Shown: positions 16,996-26,386, counted from the first letter of the stretch. The stretch: DNA of 64,000 bases from Denitrobacterium detoxificans (GCF_015062615.1 NZ_SUUH01000002.1:186001-250000), one strand, 5' to 3'. The notes: generated by a model from the sequence alone, not told the origin. Translations and numbers: made by a program.

Positions 16996-17778
16996 ATGAT
17001 TATCAGGAAAACGCCTGCCGAAATCGAAGCGATGAAAGAGGCGGGCAGGCTATCGGCGAAGGCTCTGCGCGAAGTAGGTCGAATCATCGAACCAGGCATC
17101 TCCACGCTTGAACTAGATAGGCATGCCGAGAAAATCATTCGCGCCGAAGGTGGCATTCCCGCGTTCAAGGGCTACGGCGGCTTCCCCGGAACCATTTGCT
17201 CTTCCGTGAACGACCAGATCGTTCACGGCATTCCCAGCAAGGACGTCATCCTGCGCGAGGGCGATATCATCTCCATTGACACGGGTGCCATCGTCGACGG
17301 CTGGGTGGGCGACAACGCCTGGACGTACCCCGTGGGGCGTATTAAGCCCGAGGTGCAGAAGCTGCTCGACGTAACGGAGGAGTGCATGTGGCGCGCCATT
17401 TCGGCAGCCCGCCCCGGTAATCGCCTGGGCGACGTGGGCCATGCATGCCAGGAACATGCGGAAGCCCATGGGTATGGCGTCGTGCGTGAATACGTGGGCC
17501 ATGGCGTGGGTCGCGACATGCACGAAGACCCCAATGTTCCCAACTATGGGCATCGCCATATGGGCCTGCGCTTGGAGGAGGGCATGGTTATCGCCATTGA
17601 GCCCATGATCTGCATGGGAACGCGCAAAACGCGCGCGGGCAACGATGGCTGGCTGGTGCTTACGCGCGATGGCAAGCCGGCAGCCCATTTCGAGAAGACG
17701 GTGGCTATCACCGAGGGTGGTCCCATCCTGCTTACCGTGGAGCCCGAGTACCGCCGCCCGGTAATGAAGAAGAACTAG
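16996..17778 (+). CDS. map: Methionine aminopeptidase, type I
   Basis: A 260-residue M24A metallopeptidase that removes the initiator methionine from new proteins. All five metal ligands are visible: Asp95 and Asp106 (SIDTGAIVDGWVGDNAW), His in GHGVGRDMHEDP, Glu in IAIEPMI and Glu in HFEKTVAIT. ATG 16996 is chosen, with GGGG six bases upstream and the homology start IIRKTPAEIE; the in-frame GTG at 16984 is an alternative. Its end overlaps tail-to-tail with the aldo/keto reductase gene. Confidence 0.95.
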   Translation: MIIRKTPAEIEAMKEAGRLSAKALREVGRIIEPGISTLELDRHAEKIIRAEGGIPAFKGYGGFPGTICSSVNDQIVHGIPSKDVILREGDIISIDTGAIVDGWVGDNAWTYPVGRIKPEVQKLLDVTEECMWRAISAARPGNRLGDVGHACQEHAEAHGYGVVREYVGHGVGRDMHEDPNVPNYGHRHMGLRLEEGMVIAIEPMICMGTRKTRAGNDGWLVLTRDGKPAAHFEKTVAITEGGPILLTVEPEYRRPVMKKN

Positions 17779-18908
17779 TTGCCTTCCAGCTCGGAGGCTA
17801 CTTCTTCGAGCAAATCGCGAATGGGGAGAAACTGCGGGCATGCGTCTTCGCAGATGCCGCATTGCAGACATTCGCTTGCCTTTGCGTGACCCTCCGATAC
17901 GAGCGAATTGTTGTAGTACCAGCTGGGATTCCATCCGCCGAATACGCGTTTCGTATTCAGGCAGTCGAGCATTTCGGGGATGCGTATGCCCATGGGGCAC
18001 CCGTCGGTGCAATAGTGGCACGCCGTGCAGGCAATCATGCCCATCGAAGCGATTTTCTCGGCAGCTTGTTGCAGCGATTCGGCTTGCGCTTTCGAGAGAG
18101 GCGTTGGGGTGCGCATCGCTCGTACGTTGTCGCGTACGTCTTCGATGGTGCGCATTCCCGAAAGCACCATGGCTACGCTGGGGTGCGTTGCGGCGAATCG
18201 CAGCGCGAGCCCCGCGTTGGAAAGCCCTTCTGGGTTGTCCATGCCGTCGATGATCTGCTGAACGGGCTCGGGAACGTTCACGAGGTTGCCGCCCTTGAGC
18301 GGCTCCATCACGATGACGGGGATGTTTCGCTGCGCGCACAGCTCTACGCACGCGCGGCTCTGGACGGATGCGCTTTCCCAGTCAGCCCAGTTCACCTGTA
18401 GTTGCACGGCGTCAAGGTCGGGATGGTCGTTCAGGATGCGCTCGAGTACGTCGGGCGAATCGTGGAACGACATTCCCACGTATTGGGTTTTACCTGCTGC
18501 CTTGAAGGCAAAGGCGTGCTCGTAGGCGTGCGTTGTGGTGTACTTCTCGTAGATGGTTGCATTCTGGGCATGCAGGAGCAGCATGTCTATGTGGTCCACG
18601 CCCAGCGTTTCCAGCTCGAGGTCGAGAAGGGGGTCGATGTCTTCTTCGACCTCGAAGTTCTGATTCGATAGCTTGTCGGCAAGGAAGAACGCATCGCGCG
18701 GGTGGCGCTTTACGAGGCATTCGCGCAGCGCCACCTCGCTTTGTCCTCCCAGGTACACGTGGGCGGTGTCGAAGTAATTGAACCCAGCCTCTAGAAACGC
18801 GTCGAACATGGTGCAGATGGCGGGCATGTCCAGCTCGTCATCGGTTTTGGGTAAGCGCATGCAGCCAAATCCCAGCTTTCCCAGCGTTGCATCCATCCAT
18901 GTGCCCAT
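17775..18908 (-). CDS. Aldo/keto reductase with C-terminal 4Fe-4S ferredoxin domain
   Basis: A 377-residue fusion. Residues 1-280 are an aldo/keto reductase barrel (GLGFGCMRLP-type start, NYFDTAHVY with the catalytic Asp and Tyr, DMLLLHAQN). Residues 290-370 carry two cysteine clusters (CTACHYCTDGCP and CLQCGICEDACP) for two [4Fe-4S] centres. This architecture is widespread in anaerobes and suggests electron transfer between ferredoxin or flavin partners and a carbonyl or unsaturated substrate. The substrate is not known. AAGGAG five bases upstream supports the start. It lies 53 bases downstream of nadK on the same strand. Confidence 0.88.
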   Translation of the reverse strand: MGTWMDATLGKLGFGCMRLPKTDDELDMPAICTMFDAFLEAGFNYFDTAHVYLGGQSEVALRECLVKRHPRDAFFLADKLSNQNFEVEEDIDPLLDLELETLGVDHIDMLLLHAQNATIYEKYTTTHAYEHAFAFKAAGKTQYVGMSFHDSPDVLERILNDHPDLDAVQLQVNWADWESASVQSRACVELCAQRNIPVIVMEPLKGGNLVNVPEPVQQIIDGMDNPEGLSNAGLALRFAATHPSVAMVLSGMRTIEDVRDNVRAMRTPTPLSKAQAESLQQAAEKIASMGMIACTACHYCTDGCPMGIRIPEMLDCLNTKRVFGGWNPSWYYNNSLVSEGHAKASECLQCGICEDACPQFLPIRDLLEEVASELEGN

Positions 18909-18961
18909 TGCCTCTCCTTGTCCGCGTGGTCCATGCCCGTTTCGTTCTTGCGATCTTGCGC

Positions 18962-19828
18962 CTAGAAGAACGCCTTCTTCGACTGCTCGTAGAATCCCTT
19001 GTAGTTGCAGCGCAGGAGCGTAGTTGGCGTGCTGCCGCGTTGGACGCGCACGGCGCGAATGGGAGCGGGCAGTTCGTCGTGCCAGCCATCTACGAAAAGC
19101 GTTGCGTCCTTTTCTGACGGCGTGTCGAAGAGGGTGACGTCGACGATGTCGTTCGGGTCGGTGACAACGGCGCGCGCCGAGATGGAATGCGGCGCCAGTG
19201 GCACCACGACCAGGCCCTGGAACCCAGGGGCGATGAGCGGGCCGCCAGCGGAAAGCGCATAGGCGGTGGACCCCGTGGCGCTTGCCACTACCATGCCGTC
19301 GCCGCGCATGCTTGCCAGGCGATCTCCGTTGAACGCCACATCGAACCCGATGATGCGGCCCGAAGCCCCGCGCGAGACGCAGATTTCGTTGAGCGCGAAG
19401 AAGCTGCGGTCGTTGGAGCGGTCGAAGGGGCCCGTGCTCAGGTGGTCGAAGGCGTCCTCGTCGTCACCTTCGCACAGTACGCTAATGCGCAGGTTGGTAC
19501 GCTCTTCCTTCGTGCATTCGCCGGCGAGCGCGCTTGCCACCATGGCAATGACGCTGTCGGTGGGGTCGTTTGCCAGAAAGCCCAGGTGGCCAAAGTTGAT
19601 GCCCAGGATGGGAATGCCCGTATAGCCCACGATGTGCGCCGTGCGTAGGATGGTGCCGTCGCCGCCCAGGGCAACGGCCATATCGGCGCCTTCGATGTAA
19701 TCGGGCGTCACGTCGATCGAATTCGTGATGGAACAGGTGATTCCCTGGCTAGTAAGGTAGGCGGAAATCATCAGCGACGCATCGATTGCCTTTGCGCTTT
19801 CGTCGTTGCGTACTACCAAGATGTGCAT
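18962..19828 (-). CDS. nadK: NAD kinase
   Basis: A 288-residue cytoplasmic enzyme that phosphorylates NAD to NADP. The diagnostic GGDGT motif is at residues 55-59 with TILRTAH after it. The glycine-rich NAD-binding segment ATGSTAYALSAGGP and the region PLAPHSISARAVV are canonical. The gene diverges from murJ and is followed on the same strand by the ferredoxin-domain aldo/keto reductase, which could use the NADPH made (inference). Confidence 0.95.
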   Translation of the reverse strand: MHILVVRNDESAKAIDASLMISAYLTSQGITCSITNSIDVTPDYIEGADMAVALGGDGTILRTAHIVGYTGIPILGINFGHLGFLANDPTDSVIAMVASALAGECTKEERTNLRISVLCEGDDEDAFDHLSTGPFDRSNDRSFFALNEICVSRGASGRIIGFDVAFNGDRLASMRGDGMVVASATGSTAYALSAGGPLIAPGFQGLVVVPLAPHSISARAVVTDPNDIVDVTLFDTPSEKDATLFVDGWHDELPAPIRAVRVQRGSTPTTLLRCNYKGFYEQSKKAFF

Positions 19829-19872
19829 ATAGAGACCTCGTCTGCGTTCGTAATCAATAAATGCCCCTATAT

Positions 19873-19880
19873 GCTACCAT
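19873..19880 (+). promoter_or_regulatory. Candidate -10 promoter directly before murJ (leaderless)
   Basis: An extended -10-like element, TGCTACCAT, ends nine bases before the murJ ATG with no ribosome site between. This fits transcription starting at the start codon. Confidence 0.45.
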
Positions 19881-19889
19881 TTCCCCGTT

Positions 19890-21497
19890 ATGGATACGCA
19901 AAGCTCATCGCGCGACGACGCGCGCAACTCCGTTATCAAGAATACCGGCCTCATGACGCTCGGTACGCTGTTATCGCGTGCTTCGGGCCTCATTCGCACG
20001 TGGGCCATGGCGTTCGCCCTGGGCAATTCCATGCTTACGAGCGCCTACCAGGTTGCCAACAATTTGCCCAATGTGGTGTTCGAGCTGGTGGCTGGTGGCT
20101 TCCTTTCCACGGCGTTCCTTCCCGTGCTCCTGTTGGAGCGCGAACGCTTTGGCAAGGAAGGCGAAAGCAAGTACACCTCGAACATCCTGAACATCACGCT
20201 CATCCTGTTGGGTGCGCTTTCCGTGCTTTGCAGCATCTTCGCCGAACAGGTGGTTGCCACGCAGACGTTCACTCAAAGTGCCGATTCCGACGTGTACCAG
20301 CAGACGGTCATGTTCTTCCGCATCTTCGCGTTTCAGCTGGTGTTCTATGGCTTGGGCGGCGTTATTACCGGCGTGCTGAACGCCAAGCGCTCGTTCTTGC
20401 TTACGTCCGTGGCGCCGGCGCTCAACAACGTCGTGGTCATCATCACGTTCTTTGCGTACGTGCCGCTTTCCCAGGCGAACTCCACGGTTGCACTGATCGT
20501 GCTAGGCGTAGGCGCCACGCTGGGCGTTGCCGTGCAGTTTGTTATTCAGATCCCCGCGCTCTTGAAGACGGGATATCGTTGGCGCCCCTACATTAATTTG
20601 AAGGACCCGGCTATCGCCGAGACTATCAAGATTGCCGTGCCTTCGCTCATTTACATTGTGGCGAACGTCGTGGCAGTGAGTTTCCGCAATGCCTTCAGCT
20701 TGGTGGGCGCAGACAACGGCCCCTCTACGCTTTCGTATGCCTGGATGTGGTACCAGCTGCCCTATGGCGTGGTCGCGGTGTCGCTTTCCAGCACCATGTT
20801 TACCGAAATGAGCGATTCGGTGGCGCGTGGCGATATTTCGCGCTTCCGCTCGCAGGTGGGGCAGGGCCTGCGCGGTACGCTCTTCATGATTATCCCGCTT
20901 ACGGGCCTGCTGTTCGTGCTTGCTCAGCCACTTATCTCGCTGTTCCATGCGGGCGCCTTCACGGGCGATGACGTGTACCAGGTAAGCGAGATTCTGCAGG
21001 TGTGGATCCTTAGCCTGCCCCTGTACTCGGTGGGCATGTACTTGTACAAGGCGTTCGCGTCGTTGCGCAAGCTTATGGCGTTCGCGCTCATGAACTGCGC
21101 CATCGTTGTGCTGCAGCTCATTCTGTATGCCGTGTTGTGCCAGCGTGGCGTGCTGGGCCTTATGGGCGTGCCCGTGGCCGACTTCATCTACTTCACGGTG
21201 CGCGCGGTCGCTTCGGTGGTCTTGCTCAATCATTACGTGGGGAAGGACCCGCAGAATAAGACGGCGCAGACCACCGTCCGTACGGTGCTCGCCACCGTGG
21301 TGGGGTGCGTGCCTACGGCGCTGCTGCTGGCCTTCATCCCCACCATTCCCGGCATCGGCGCCATGGCGAATGCCATCATCCAGCTTGCCATCTGCGGCAT
21401 CGTCGGCCTGGCGGTTGTCTTCGGTGCGTGTCGCCTGTTCCGCGTGGAGGAGTTCAGCATCGTCGAGCGTTTCATGCGCCGCCTGAAGCGCCGATAA
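19890..21497 (+). CDS. murJ: Lipid II flippase MurJ
   Basis: A 535-residue MATE-like membrane protein with about 14 helices that flips lipid II to the outer face for peptidoglycan synthesis. The N-terminus matches MurJ: TGLMTLGTLLSRASGLIRTWAMA, then AYQVANNLPNVVFELVAGG with the essential FE/L region. LPYGVVAVSLSSTMFTEMS in the middle is also typical. It ends with a short basic tail (RFMRRLKRR). It lies a few kb upstream of the dcw cluster it serves. The ATG appears leaderless. Confidence 0.94.
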   Translation: MDTQSSSRDDARNSVIKNTGLMTLGTLLSRASGLIRTWAMAFALGNSMLTSAYQVANNLPNVVFELVAGGFLSTAFLPVLLLERERFGKEGESKYTSNILNITLILLGALSVLCSIFAEQVVATQTFTQSADSDVYQQTVMFFRIFAFQLVFYGLGGVITGVLNAKRSFLLTSVAPALNNVVVIITFFAYVPLSQANSTVALIVLGVGATLGVAVQFVIQIPALLKTGYRWRPYINLKDPAIAETIKIAVPSLIYIVANVVAVSFRNAFSLVGADNGPSTLSYAWMWYQLPYGVVAVSLSSTMFTEMSDSVARGDISRFRSQVGQGLRGTLFMIIPLTGLLFVLAQPLISLFHAGAFTGDDVYQVSEILQVWILSLPLYSVGMYLYKAFASLRKLMAFALMNCAIVVLQLILYAVLCQRGVLGLMGVPVADFIYFTVRAVASVVLLNHYVGKDPQNKTAQTTVRTVLATVVGCVPTALLLAFIPTIPGIGAMANAIIQLAICGIVGLAVVFGACRLFRVEEFSIVERFMRRLKRR

Positions 21498-21604
21498 CTA
21501 TATCTTGTAGTGGAATTTAATACTTTCTGGGTCTAAAATCATTCCGCGAGGGTGGTTTTGTTTTCTCGATTATGTAGATCTTGATTTGCAAAATGGGGGT
21601 AACA

Positions 21605-22780
21605 ATGGCTAAACGCGGAATTCGTATTATTCTGTCGGCCTTTCTAGGTCTCTTTCTTCTTTTCCCGGCGTCTTCTGATGCTTTGGCGCGGGAAAGCTCA
21701 CCCGATTCTCTCAATGAATCGGATGTAGTTATTCTTGATGAAAACGCTTCGTGCTCTATTGCCGAGTCGTTTATTGAGGGTGTTTATCCTGATATCGACA
21801 TTGAGGCGTCTCGTGCAATTCCGTTCTGCGATTCGTCTGGTACTGAAATTGGGTACATTGTTAATTTCAGTTACGATGATCGCCCTTATGGTTACGTTAT
21901 TGTCGATACGTCGGTCGATTCGCTCATTGCGGAGTATTCGATTGGCGATTCTGCAGTTAGCCCTGCGGACGCCGCGCTTGGAAATGCTACTGACTTGTCT
22001 GCGGAAGATGATGCTCCTGCCGTTATCAAACTGAGCCCAATAGAGTATGGCGTGATTGATGCCGATGATGAATCGGTTGTCACAAATGAGGGCGTTGAGG
22101 GGTCCTTAGAAGAAGTGACGGACGATGCCTTATCATCCGCGCGCGCAAAGGATCCCGCAAAATGGGATGACGCAACGATTCCAATTGCGTCGCTTTATCG
22201 AAACTATACGATTACTTCGCGTGGTAATCTCGATGAGTTTTATAGCATTAACGAAACCGAAATCGAAAAGCGGACCAAAAGGTATGCCTGTTCTGTTTCT
22301 GCGTATTATGCAATAGCTGGTTATTATGGTGTTTTGAATCTTTGGAACGATTTTCCCGAGTATACGAATATTTGGATCTGGACGAAGACGTATACAAAGA
22401 AGGAGGAGAAGGGGGTAACGTATGGGGAGACTCCCATAGATGATGGAGCTGCCGGTTTTGTGCGTTACCTTTCGTCCAAGGGTGTCAAAGTGTCTCAGAC
22501 TACCACTTCAGGAAAGCCCGATTTTAATAAGTATAAGACCTCAATTAATTCGGGAAACCCCTGCGTGATGCATGGCTGGTTGATTAATCCGAAAAACGGT
22601 GAAGTGGAGGGGCATACTATGTTTGTCGAGGGCTTTGTGACTGCTGCTGAGAAGTCAAATCCGTCTCGGGGGCTGTGCATCCTCCAGGTATTTGACGGAT
22701 GGGAGGATAACGTTCGCTATATTAATTATGACTTTAAGAACTACGTTAACTTCCGCGGAACCTTTTTTACGCGTAGATAA
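21605..22780 (+). CDS. Secreted papain-like cysteine protease candidate (C39/C10-like)
   Basis: A 391-residue protein with a clear Sec signal peptide (cleavage near ALA-RE, residue 28). Residues 80-115 (GYIVNFSYDDRPYGYVIVDTS) resemble the propeptide of streptopain-type proteases. The C-terminal domain has a candidate catalytic Cys229 (RYACSVSAYYAIAGYYG), His337 (EGHTMFVEGF) and Asp364 (VFDGWEDN...YINYDF), the order found in C39_2/C10 peptidases. It could instead be a non-catalytic binding domain. GGGGG upstream supports the ATG. Base composition is visibly more AT-rich than the neighbours, suggesting transfer. Confident as an exported papain-fold protein; peptidase activity is unproven. Confidence 0.65.
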   Translation: MAKRGIRIILSAFLGLFLLFPASSDALARESSPDSLNESDVVILDENASCSIAESFIEGVYPDIDIEASRAIPFCDSSGTEIGYIVNFSYDDRPYGYVIVDTSVDSLIAEYSIGDSAVSPADAALGNATDLSAEDDAPAVIKLSPIEYGVIDADDESVVTNEGVEGSLEEVTDDALSSARAKDPAKWDDATIPIASLYRNYTITSRGNLDEFYSINETEIEKRTKRYACSVSAYYAIAGYYGVLNLWNDFPEYTNIWIWTKTYTKKEEKGVTYGETPIDDGAAGFVRYLSSKGVKVSQTTTSGKPDFNKYKTSINSGNPCVMHGWLINPKNGEVEGHTMFVEGFVTAAEKSNPSRGLCILQVFDGWEDNVRYINYDFKNYVNFRGTFFTRR

Positions 22781-23209
22781 ATGTTAATCAGTTTCTTCAG
22801 CCACAGGCGTTTCGTTGCCATTCGAGGCGTCTTGCTCATTGCAGTCGTTTTTTTGACTTGTCTTATCGGCTGCGATATCGGCTATACGCAAAGTGATTCA
22901 GGGAGGGCAGGAATGAGCTCTTTTGACTCTACGGGCGGCGACTTGAGTCGAATGTGTTCCGATACGGGCATCGTTCTTGATGTTGACCAAGACCGGAGTC
23001 TTGTTTGGATAAAAACGGTGGAGGGAACTCATAGCTCCTATCCTGATACTGTTTTGCTTCTCGATTATAGTTCTCGAAAGGGGATATATCCTGTTCAGCT
23101 AGACGATGGCCTTGTTGCTGGATCGAAAGTGGTTGTTGGCTACTTCCCGATTGAAATGGAGTCTGGCGGATATTCTGGTACTAGCTTGCTGCGTGATGAA
23201 TCTGATTAA
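22781..23209 (+). CDS. Small lipoprotein, function unknown
   Basis: 142 residues starting immediately after the stop of the protease candidate, so the two form an operon. An N-terminal hydrophobic stretch (16-30) ends in LIGC, a lipobox with Cys31, so it is probably anchored outside the membrane. The mature part is acidic and Ser/Gly-rich, with a possible small beta-barrel (TGIVLDVDQDRSLVWIKTVEG). I recognise no family. It is AT-rich like its partner; it may assist, anchor or inhibit the protease (inference). Confidence 0.6.
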   Translation: MLISFFSHRRFVAIRGVLLIAVVFLTCLIGCDIGYTQSDSGRAGMSSFDSTGGDLSRMCSDTGIVLDVDQDRSLVWIKTVEGTHSSYPDTVLLLDYSSRKGIYPVQLDDGLVAGSKVVVGYFPIEMESGGYSGTSLLRDESD

Positions 23210-23211
23210 AT

Positions 23212-23246
23212 CGGGTGTTTTGCTGACTATTGCACCCGTTAGTTTT
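23212..23246 (+). terminator. Weak intrinsic terminator after the lipoprotein gene
   Basis: A 6-bp stem CGGGTG/CACCCG with a 15-base loop is followed by TTAGTTTTAG. It is short, so only moderately convincing. The rest of 23247-23415 is the pyrG leader, with a TACAAT element at 23310-23315. Confidence 0.4.
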
Positions 23247-23415
23247 AGCACTTTGTTACGCATGTGTTAACACGTGCCCTTCTCTATCGCCCGACGCTTT
23301 CGCGCTCGCTACAATAGAAAGACGTGTGTGCCGCGTGGTTTAGTGCTGTCCGCGTGCGCCGCATGCGTATCGCGGACGCGATACGCTCCTGCTGAATTCT
23401 ATCGTGAGGAGCATC

Positions 23416-25020
23416 ATGTCCAAATATATCTTCGTTACCGGCGGCGTCGTTTCCTCGTTGGGCAAGGGAATCACCGCTGCGTCCTTGGGCCACTTGCTGA
23501 AGGCTCGCGGTTACAGCGTAACCATGCAGAAGATGGATCCCTACCTGAACGTGGACCCGGGCACCATGAGCCCCTTTCAGCATGGCGAGGTGTTCGTTAC
23601 CGACGATGGCCATGAGGGCGATCTCGACCTTGGCCATTACGAGCGCTTCATCGACGAGAGCCTTACCCGCGCTTCCAACTTCACGCAGGGCTCCATTTAC
23701 AAGACCCTCATCGCACGCGAGCGTCGCGGCGATTTCCTGGGTGGCACCGTGCAGGTCATTCCTCACGTTACCGAGGCCATTAAGGAACGTCTGCGTCGCG
23801 TGGGCGAGCAGACGCAGGCCGATATCGTCATCGTGGAAATCGGCGGTACCATCGGCGACATCGAGGGCCAGCCGTTCATCGAGGCGGCGCGTCAGTTCCG
23901 CAAGGAACTGGGTCTGGGTAATTCCGTGTTCGTGCATTGTACGCTTGTGCCTTACATTTCTGCAGCTCACGAAGTGAAGACGAAGCCTACGCAGCATTCC
24001 GTGAAGGAGCTGCGTTCCATGGGCGTGCAGCCCGATTTCATCGTGTGCCGCAGCGACCATGAAGTCTCCGAGAAGGTCCGCGCGAAGATCGCTCTGTTCT
24101 GCGACGTTGCTCCTGAAGACGTTTTGGAGTGCTCCGACGCCCCCAGCATCTACGACGTGCCCATGGGCCTGCATGCGCAGCATTTCGATGAGGCCGTGCT
24201 CGCGCGCTTGAACCTGGAGGCGAAGCCCATCAACCTGGCTCCGCTGCAGGCATTCCTCGACGCCAAGAACAGCTGCTCTTCCACGGTGAAGATCGCCGTG
24301 GTGGGTAAGTATGTCAGCCTGCCCGACGCATACCTGTCCGTCATCGAGGCGCTGGGTCACGCCGGCGTGGCCAATGGCGTGAACGTCGACGTTCAGCTCG
24401 TCGATGGCGAGACGGTGAACGAGCAGAACGTGCGTGACATTTTGGGCGATGCCCACGGCATCCTCATTCCTGGTGGCTTCGGCCAGCGCGCCTTCGAGGG
24501 CAAGATCTGCGCCGCCCATTTCGCACGCGAGAACAACATTCCGTTCCTGGGCATCTGCCTGGGCATGCAGGCGGCCGTGTGCGAGTTCGCACGCCACGTT
24601 GCCGGTATGCCAGGTGCCACTTCTTCCGAGTTCGATGAGGAAGCGGCATATCCCGTTATCGACCTCATGCCCGAGCAGGAAGACGTGGAGGACAAGGGCG
24701 GTACCATGCGCTTGGGCGCGTACCCCTGCACGGTTGCTCCCGATACGCGTGCGTTCGAAGCCTATGGCGAGAACGTCATCTACGAGCGCCATCGTCATCG
24801 CTTCGAAGTCAACAATGCCTTCCGTCCTGCGCTTGTTGAAGCTGGCCTGGTCATTTCCGGTCAGTCGCCCGATGGGCGCCTGGTCGAGATGATCGAGGTT
24901 CCCGACCATCCGTGGTACGTGGGCAGCCAGGGTCACCCCGAGTTCAAGAGCCGTCCCACCAGGCCTCATCCTCTGTTCGTTGGTTTCGTTTCGGCGTCGA
25001 AGGAAAACGCCGGGGCGTAA
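23416..25020 (+). CDS. pyrG: CTP synthase
   Basis: A 534-residue two-domain enzyme that makes CTP from UTP, ATP and glutamine. The synthetase domain starts KYIFVTGGVVSSLGKGI with its P-loop and continues DPYLNVDPGTMSPFQHGEVFVTDDGHEGDLDLGHYERF. The class I glutaminase domain has nucleophile Cys near residue 380 (GICLGMQ) and the His/Glu pair in QGHPEFKS. ATG 23416 is preceded by GAGGA. It is monocistronic, closed by a strong terminator. Confidence 0.97.
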   Translation: MSKYIFVTGGVVSSLGKGITAASLGHLLKARGYSVTMQKMDPYLNVDPGTMSPFQHGEVFVTDDGHEGDLDLGHYERFIDESLTRASNFTQGSIYKTLIARERRGDFLGGTVQVIPHVTEAIKERLRRVGEQTQADIVIVEIGGTIGDIEGQPFIEAARQFRKELGLGNSVFVHCTLVPYISAAHEVKTKPTQHSVKELRSMGVQPDFIVCRSDHEVSEKVRAKIALFCDVAPEDVLECSDAPSIYDVPMGLHAQHFDEAVLARLNLEAKPINLAPLQAFLDAKNSCSSTVKIAVVGKYVSLPDAYLSVIEALGHAGVANGVNVDVQLVDGETVNEQNVRDILGDAHGILIPGGFGQRAFEGKICAAHFARENNIPFLGICLGMQAAVCEFARHVAGMPGATSSEFDEEAAYPVIDLMPEQEDVEDKGGTMRLGAYPCTVAPDTRAFEAYGENVIYERHRHRFEVNNAFRPALVEAGLVISGQSPDGRLVEMIEVPDHPWYVGSQGHPEFKSRPTRPHPLFVGFVSASKENAGA

Positions 25021-25067
25021 GGTTTCCTTTGGGTATGCGCATGCGACGTTCATAGCATGCCGTTATG

Positions 25068-25105
25068 TCGGGCTGGAGCTACTCCTCTCCAGCCCGATCT
25101 TTTTT
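25068..25105 (+). terminator. Intrinsic terminator after pyrG
   Basis: A perfect 11-bp stem (TCGGGCTGGAG and its complement) with an 8-base loop is followed by TCTTTTTT, 47 bases past the pyrG stop. Confidence 0.92.
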
Positions 25106-25140
25106 ACTGGGGCGTTTCCCGTGCCATGCGTCGAGCGTAG

Positions 25141-25146
25141 TACACT
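25141..25146 (+). promoter_or_regulatory. Candidate -10 element directly before the Xer gene (leaderless)
   Basis: TACACT ends six bases before ATG 25153 and there is no ribosome site. No convincing -35 is seen. Confidence 0.4.
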
Positions 25147-25152
25147 GGGCGC

Positions 25153-26067
25153 ATGGAAGACATCATTGCCGAATTCATCTCATACTTGCGTGTGGAACGC
25201 GCCTCCGCCGAGCTCACGGTCGAGGCATACGAGCATGATTTAGCTATCTATCTGCGCTATCTTACGAACCCTGCATTTGGGTGCCCTATTGCCCCCGCAC
25301 AGAGCTTTTCCCAGGTTACGCGTACGGTGGTCGTAGACTTCGAGCGCTATCTGAAGGATGGGCTCCATTACGCGCCCTCCACCATGGCGCGCATTCTTTC
25401 CGCGTTGAAGACGTTTCATAAGTTCCTGGTCCGCGAGGGGTACTCCACGGTCAACCCAACCGAGACGGTGGGCTTGCCGCGCAAGCCGCAGCATCTGCCG
25501 GACGTGCTCAGCGTGCAGCAGGCCTGTCGCATGATCGATCTCTTCTGCGGTGATACGCCGCGCGAGCTGCGCGACCGTGCCATTCTCGAGGTGCTGTACG
25601 GCTGCGGGCTGCGCGTGAGCGAACTGTGTGGCCTGGATGTCGACCGTGTTCACTTGAACGACGGTTTCCTGCTGGTAATGGGGAAGGGCAGCAAGGAGCG
25701 CGTGGTTCCCATTTCGGGTGCGGCGGAGCGCGCGCTGGGAGCCTATCTTTCCGAGGGTAGGCCGCTCCTTGCGCGCGCTACTCAGCCAACGAGCGCCGTG
25801 TTCCTGAATGCCCGCGGCGGTAGGCTTACCCGCCAAGCGGTGCACGCGTTGGTGCGCAAGGCGGGGCAGGCGATAGGCGTGGACAACCTGCACCCGCATA
25901 CGCTGCGTCATTCCTGTGCCACGCATATGCTGGAGGGTGGTGCCGACTTGCGCGTTATCCAGGACATGCTGGGGCATGCCGATATCTCCACCACGCAAAT
26001 CTACACGCACGTGCAGCGCGCGCATTTGGTCGAGGAATATCTGCACGCGCATCCTCGCGCGCATTAG
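25153..26067 (+). CDS. xerC: Tyrosine recombinase XerC/XerD family
   Basis: A 304-residue site-specific recombinase with a SAM-like N-terminal DNA-binding domain and a C-terminal catalytic domain. All active-site residues are present: Arg in CGLRVSEL, Lys in GKGSKERVVP, His-x-x-Arg in HPHTLRHSCATHM, His in LGHADIST and the nucleophile Tyr in TTQIYTHV. Length and chromosomal context, next to the dcw cluster and not next to an integrated element, suggest the dimer-resolving chromosomal enzyme. XerC and XerD cannot be told apart safely here. Confidence 0.92.
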   Translation: MEDIIAEFISYLRVERASAELTVEAYEHDLAIYLRYLTNPAFGCPIAPAQSFSQVTRTVVVDFERYLKDGLHYAPSTMARILSALKTFHKFLVREGYSTVNPTETVGLPRKPQHLPDVLSVQQACRMIDLFCGDTPRELRDRAILEVLYGCGLRVSELCGLDVDRVHLNDGFLLVMGKGSKERVVPISGAAERALGAYLSEGRPLLARATQPTSAVFLNARGGRLTRQAVHALVRKAGQAIGVDNLHPHTLRHSCATHMLEGGADLRVIQDMLGHADISTTQIYTHVQRAHLVEEYLHAHPRAH

Positions 26068-26230
26068 GTCACGCATCCCATACTTCGGTCGGGCCTTGGC
26101 CACGGCTGACGCTTTGGGGAGGATTCCCCTTTGTCGAAGAGTGCCCTACGAGACGCGAAATCCCCCTGAAATCGCATGCATTAGTTCATTTTCGTAACCT
26201 TATGCCACCGTGCACCATACGGTCTTCAAA

Positions 26231-26250
26231 TTCATCCCACTTCATCCCAC
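26231..26250 (-). promoter_or_regulatory. Distal MraZ-type box pair (reverse orientation)
   Basis: On the minus strand there are two exact copies of GTGGGATGAA in tandem, giving TGGG every 10 bases, the arrangement bound by MraZ. It lies about 200 bases upstream of mraZ and points the opposite way to the proximal pair. The gene-free stretch 26068-26450 also holds a dyad ATGGGG-N9-CCCCAT (26327-26347) and CATAACC/GGTTATG (26337-26365). Confidence 0.55.
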
Positions 26251-26386
26251 TTTAGTTCTACACAAGGCCCCACTATATCTAGTTCCAGGTCTTTTGCTGG
26301 CCCTGCATGTTGTTTTGAGCTGAAAAATGGGGAATACATAACCCCATATCAACCCAATGGTTATGTGGTCGTGGGGCATGGTTGTG

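Noticed and set aside
25153..26067. Phage or integrative-element integrase
   Set aside because: Length, motifs and position by the dcw cluster fit the housekeeping Xer recombinase; no attachment repeats, excisionase or phage genes are nearby. The tRNA-Gln gene is 9 kb away and shows no duplicated 3' end.
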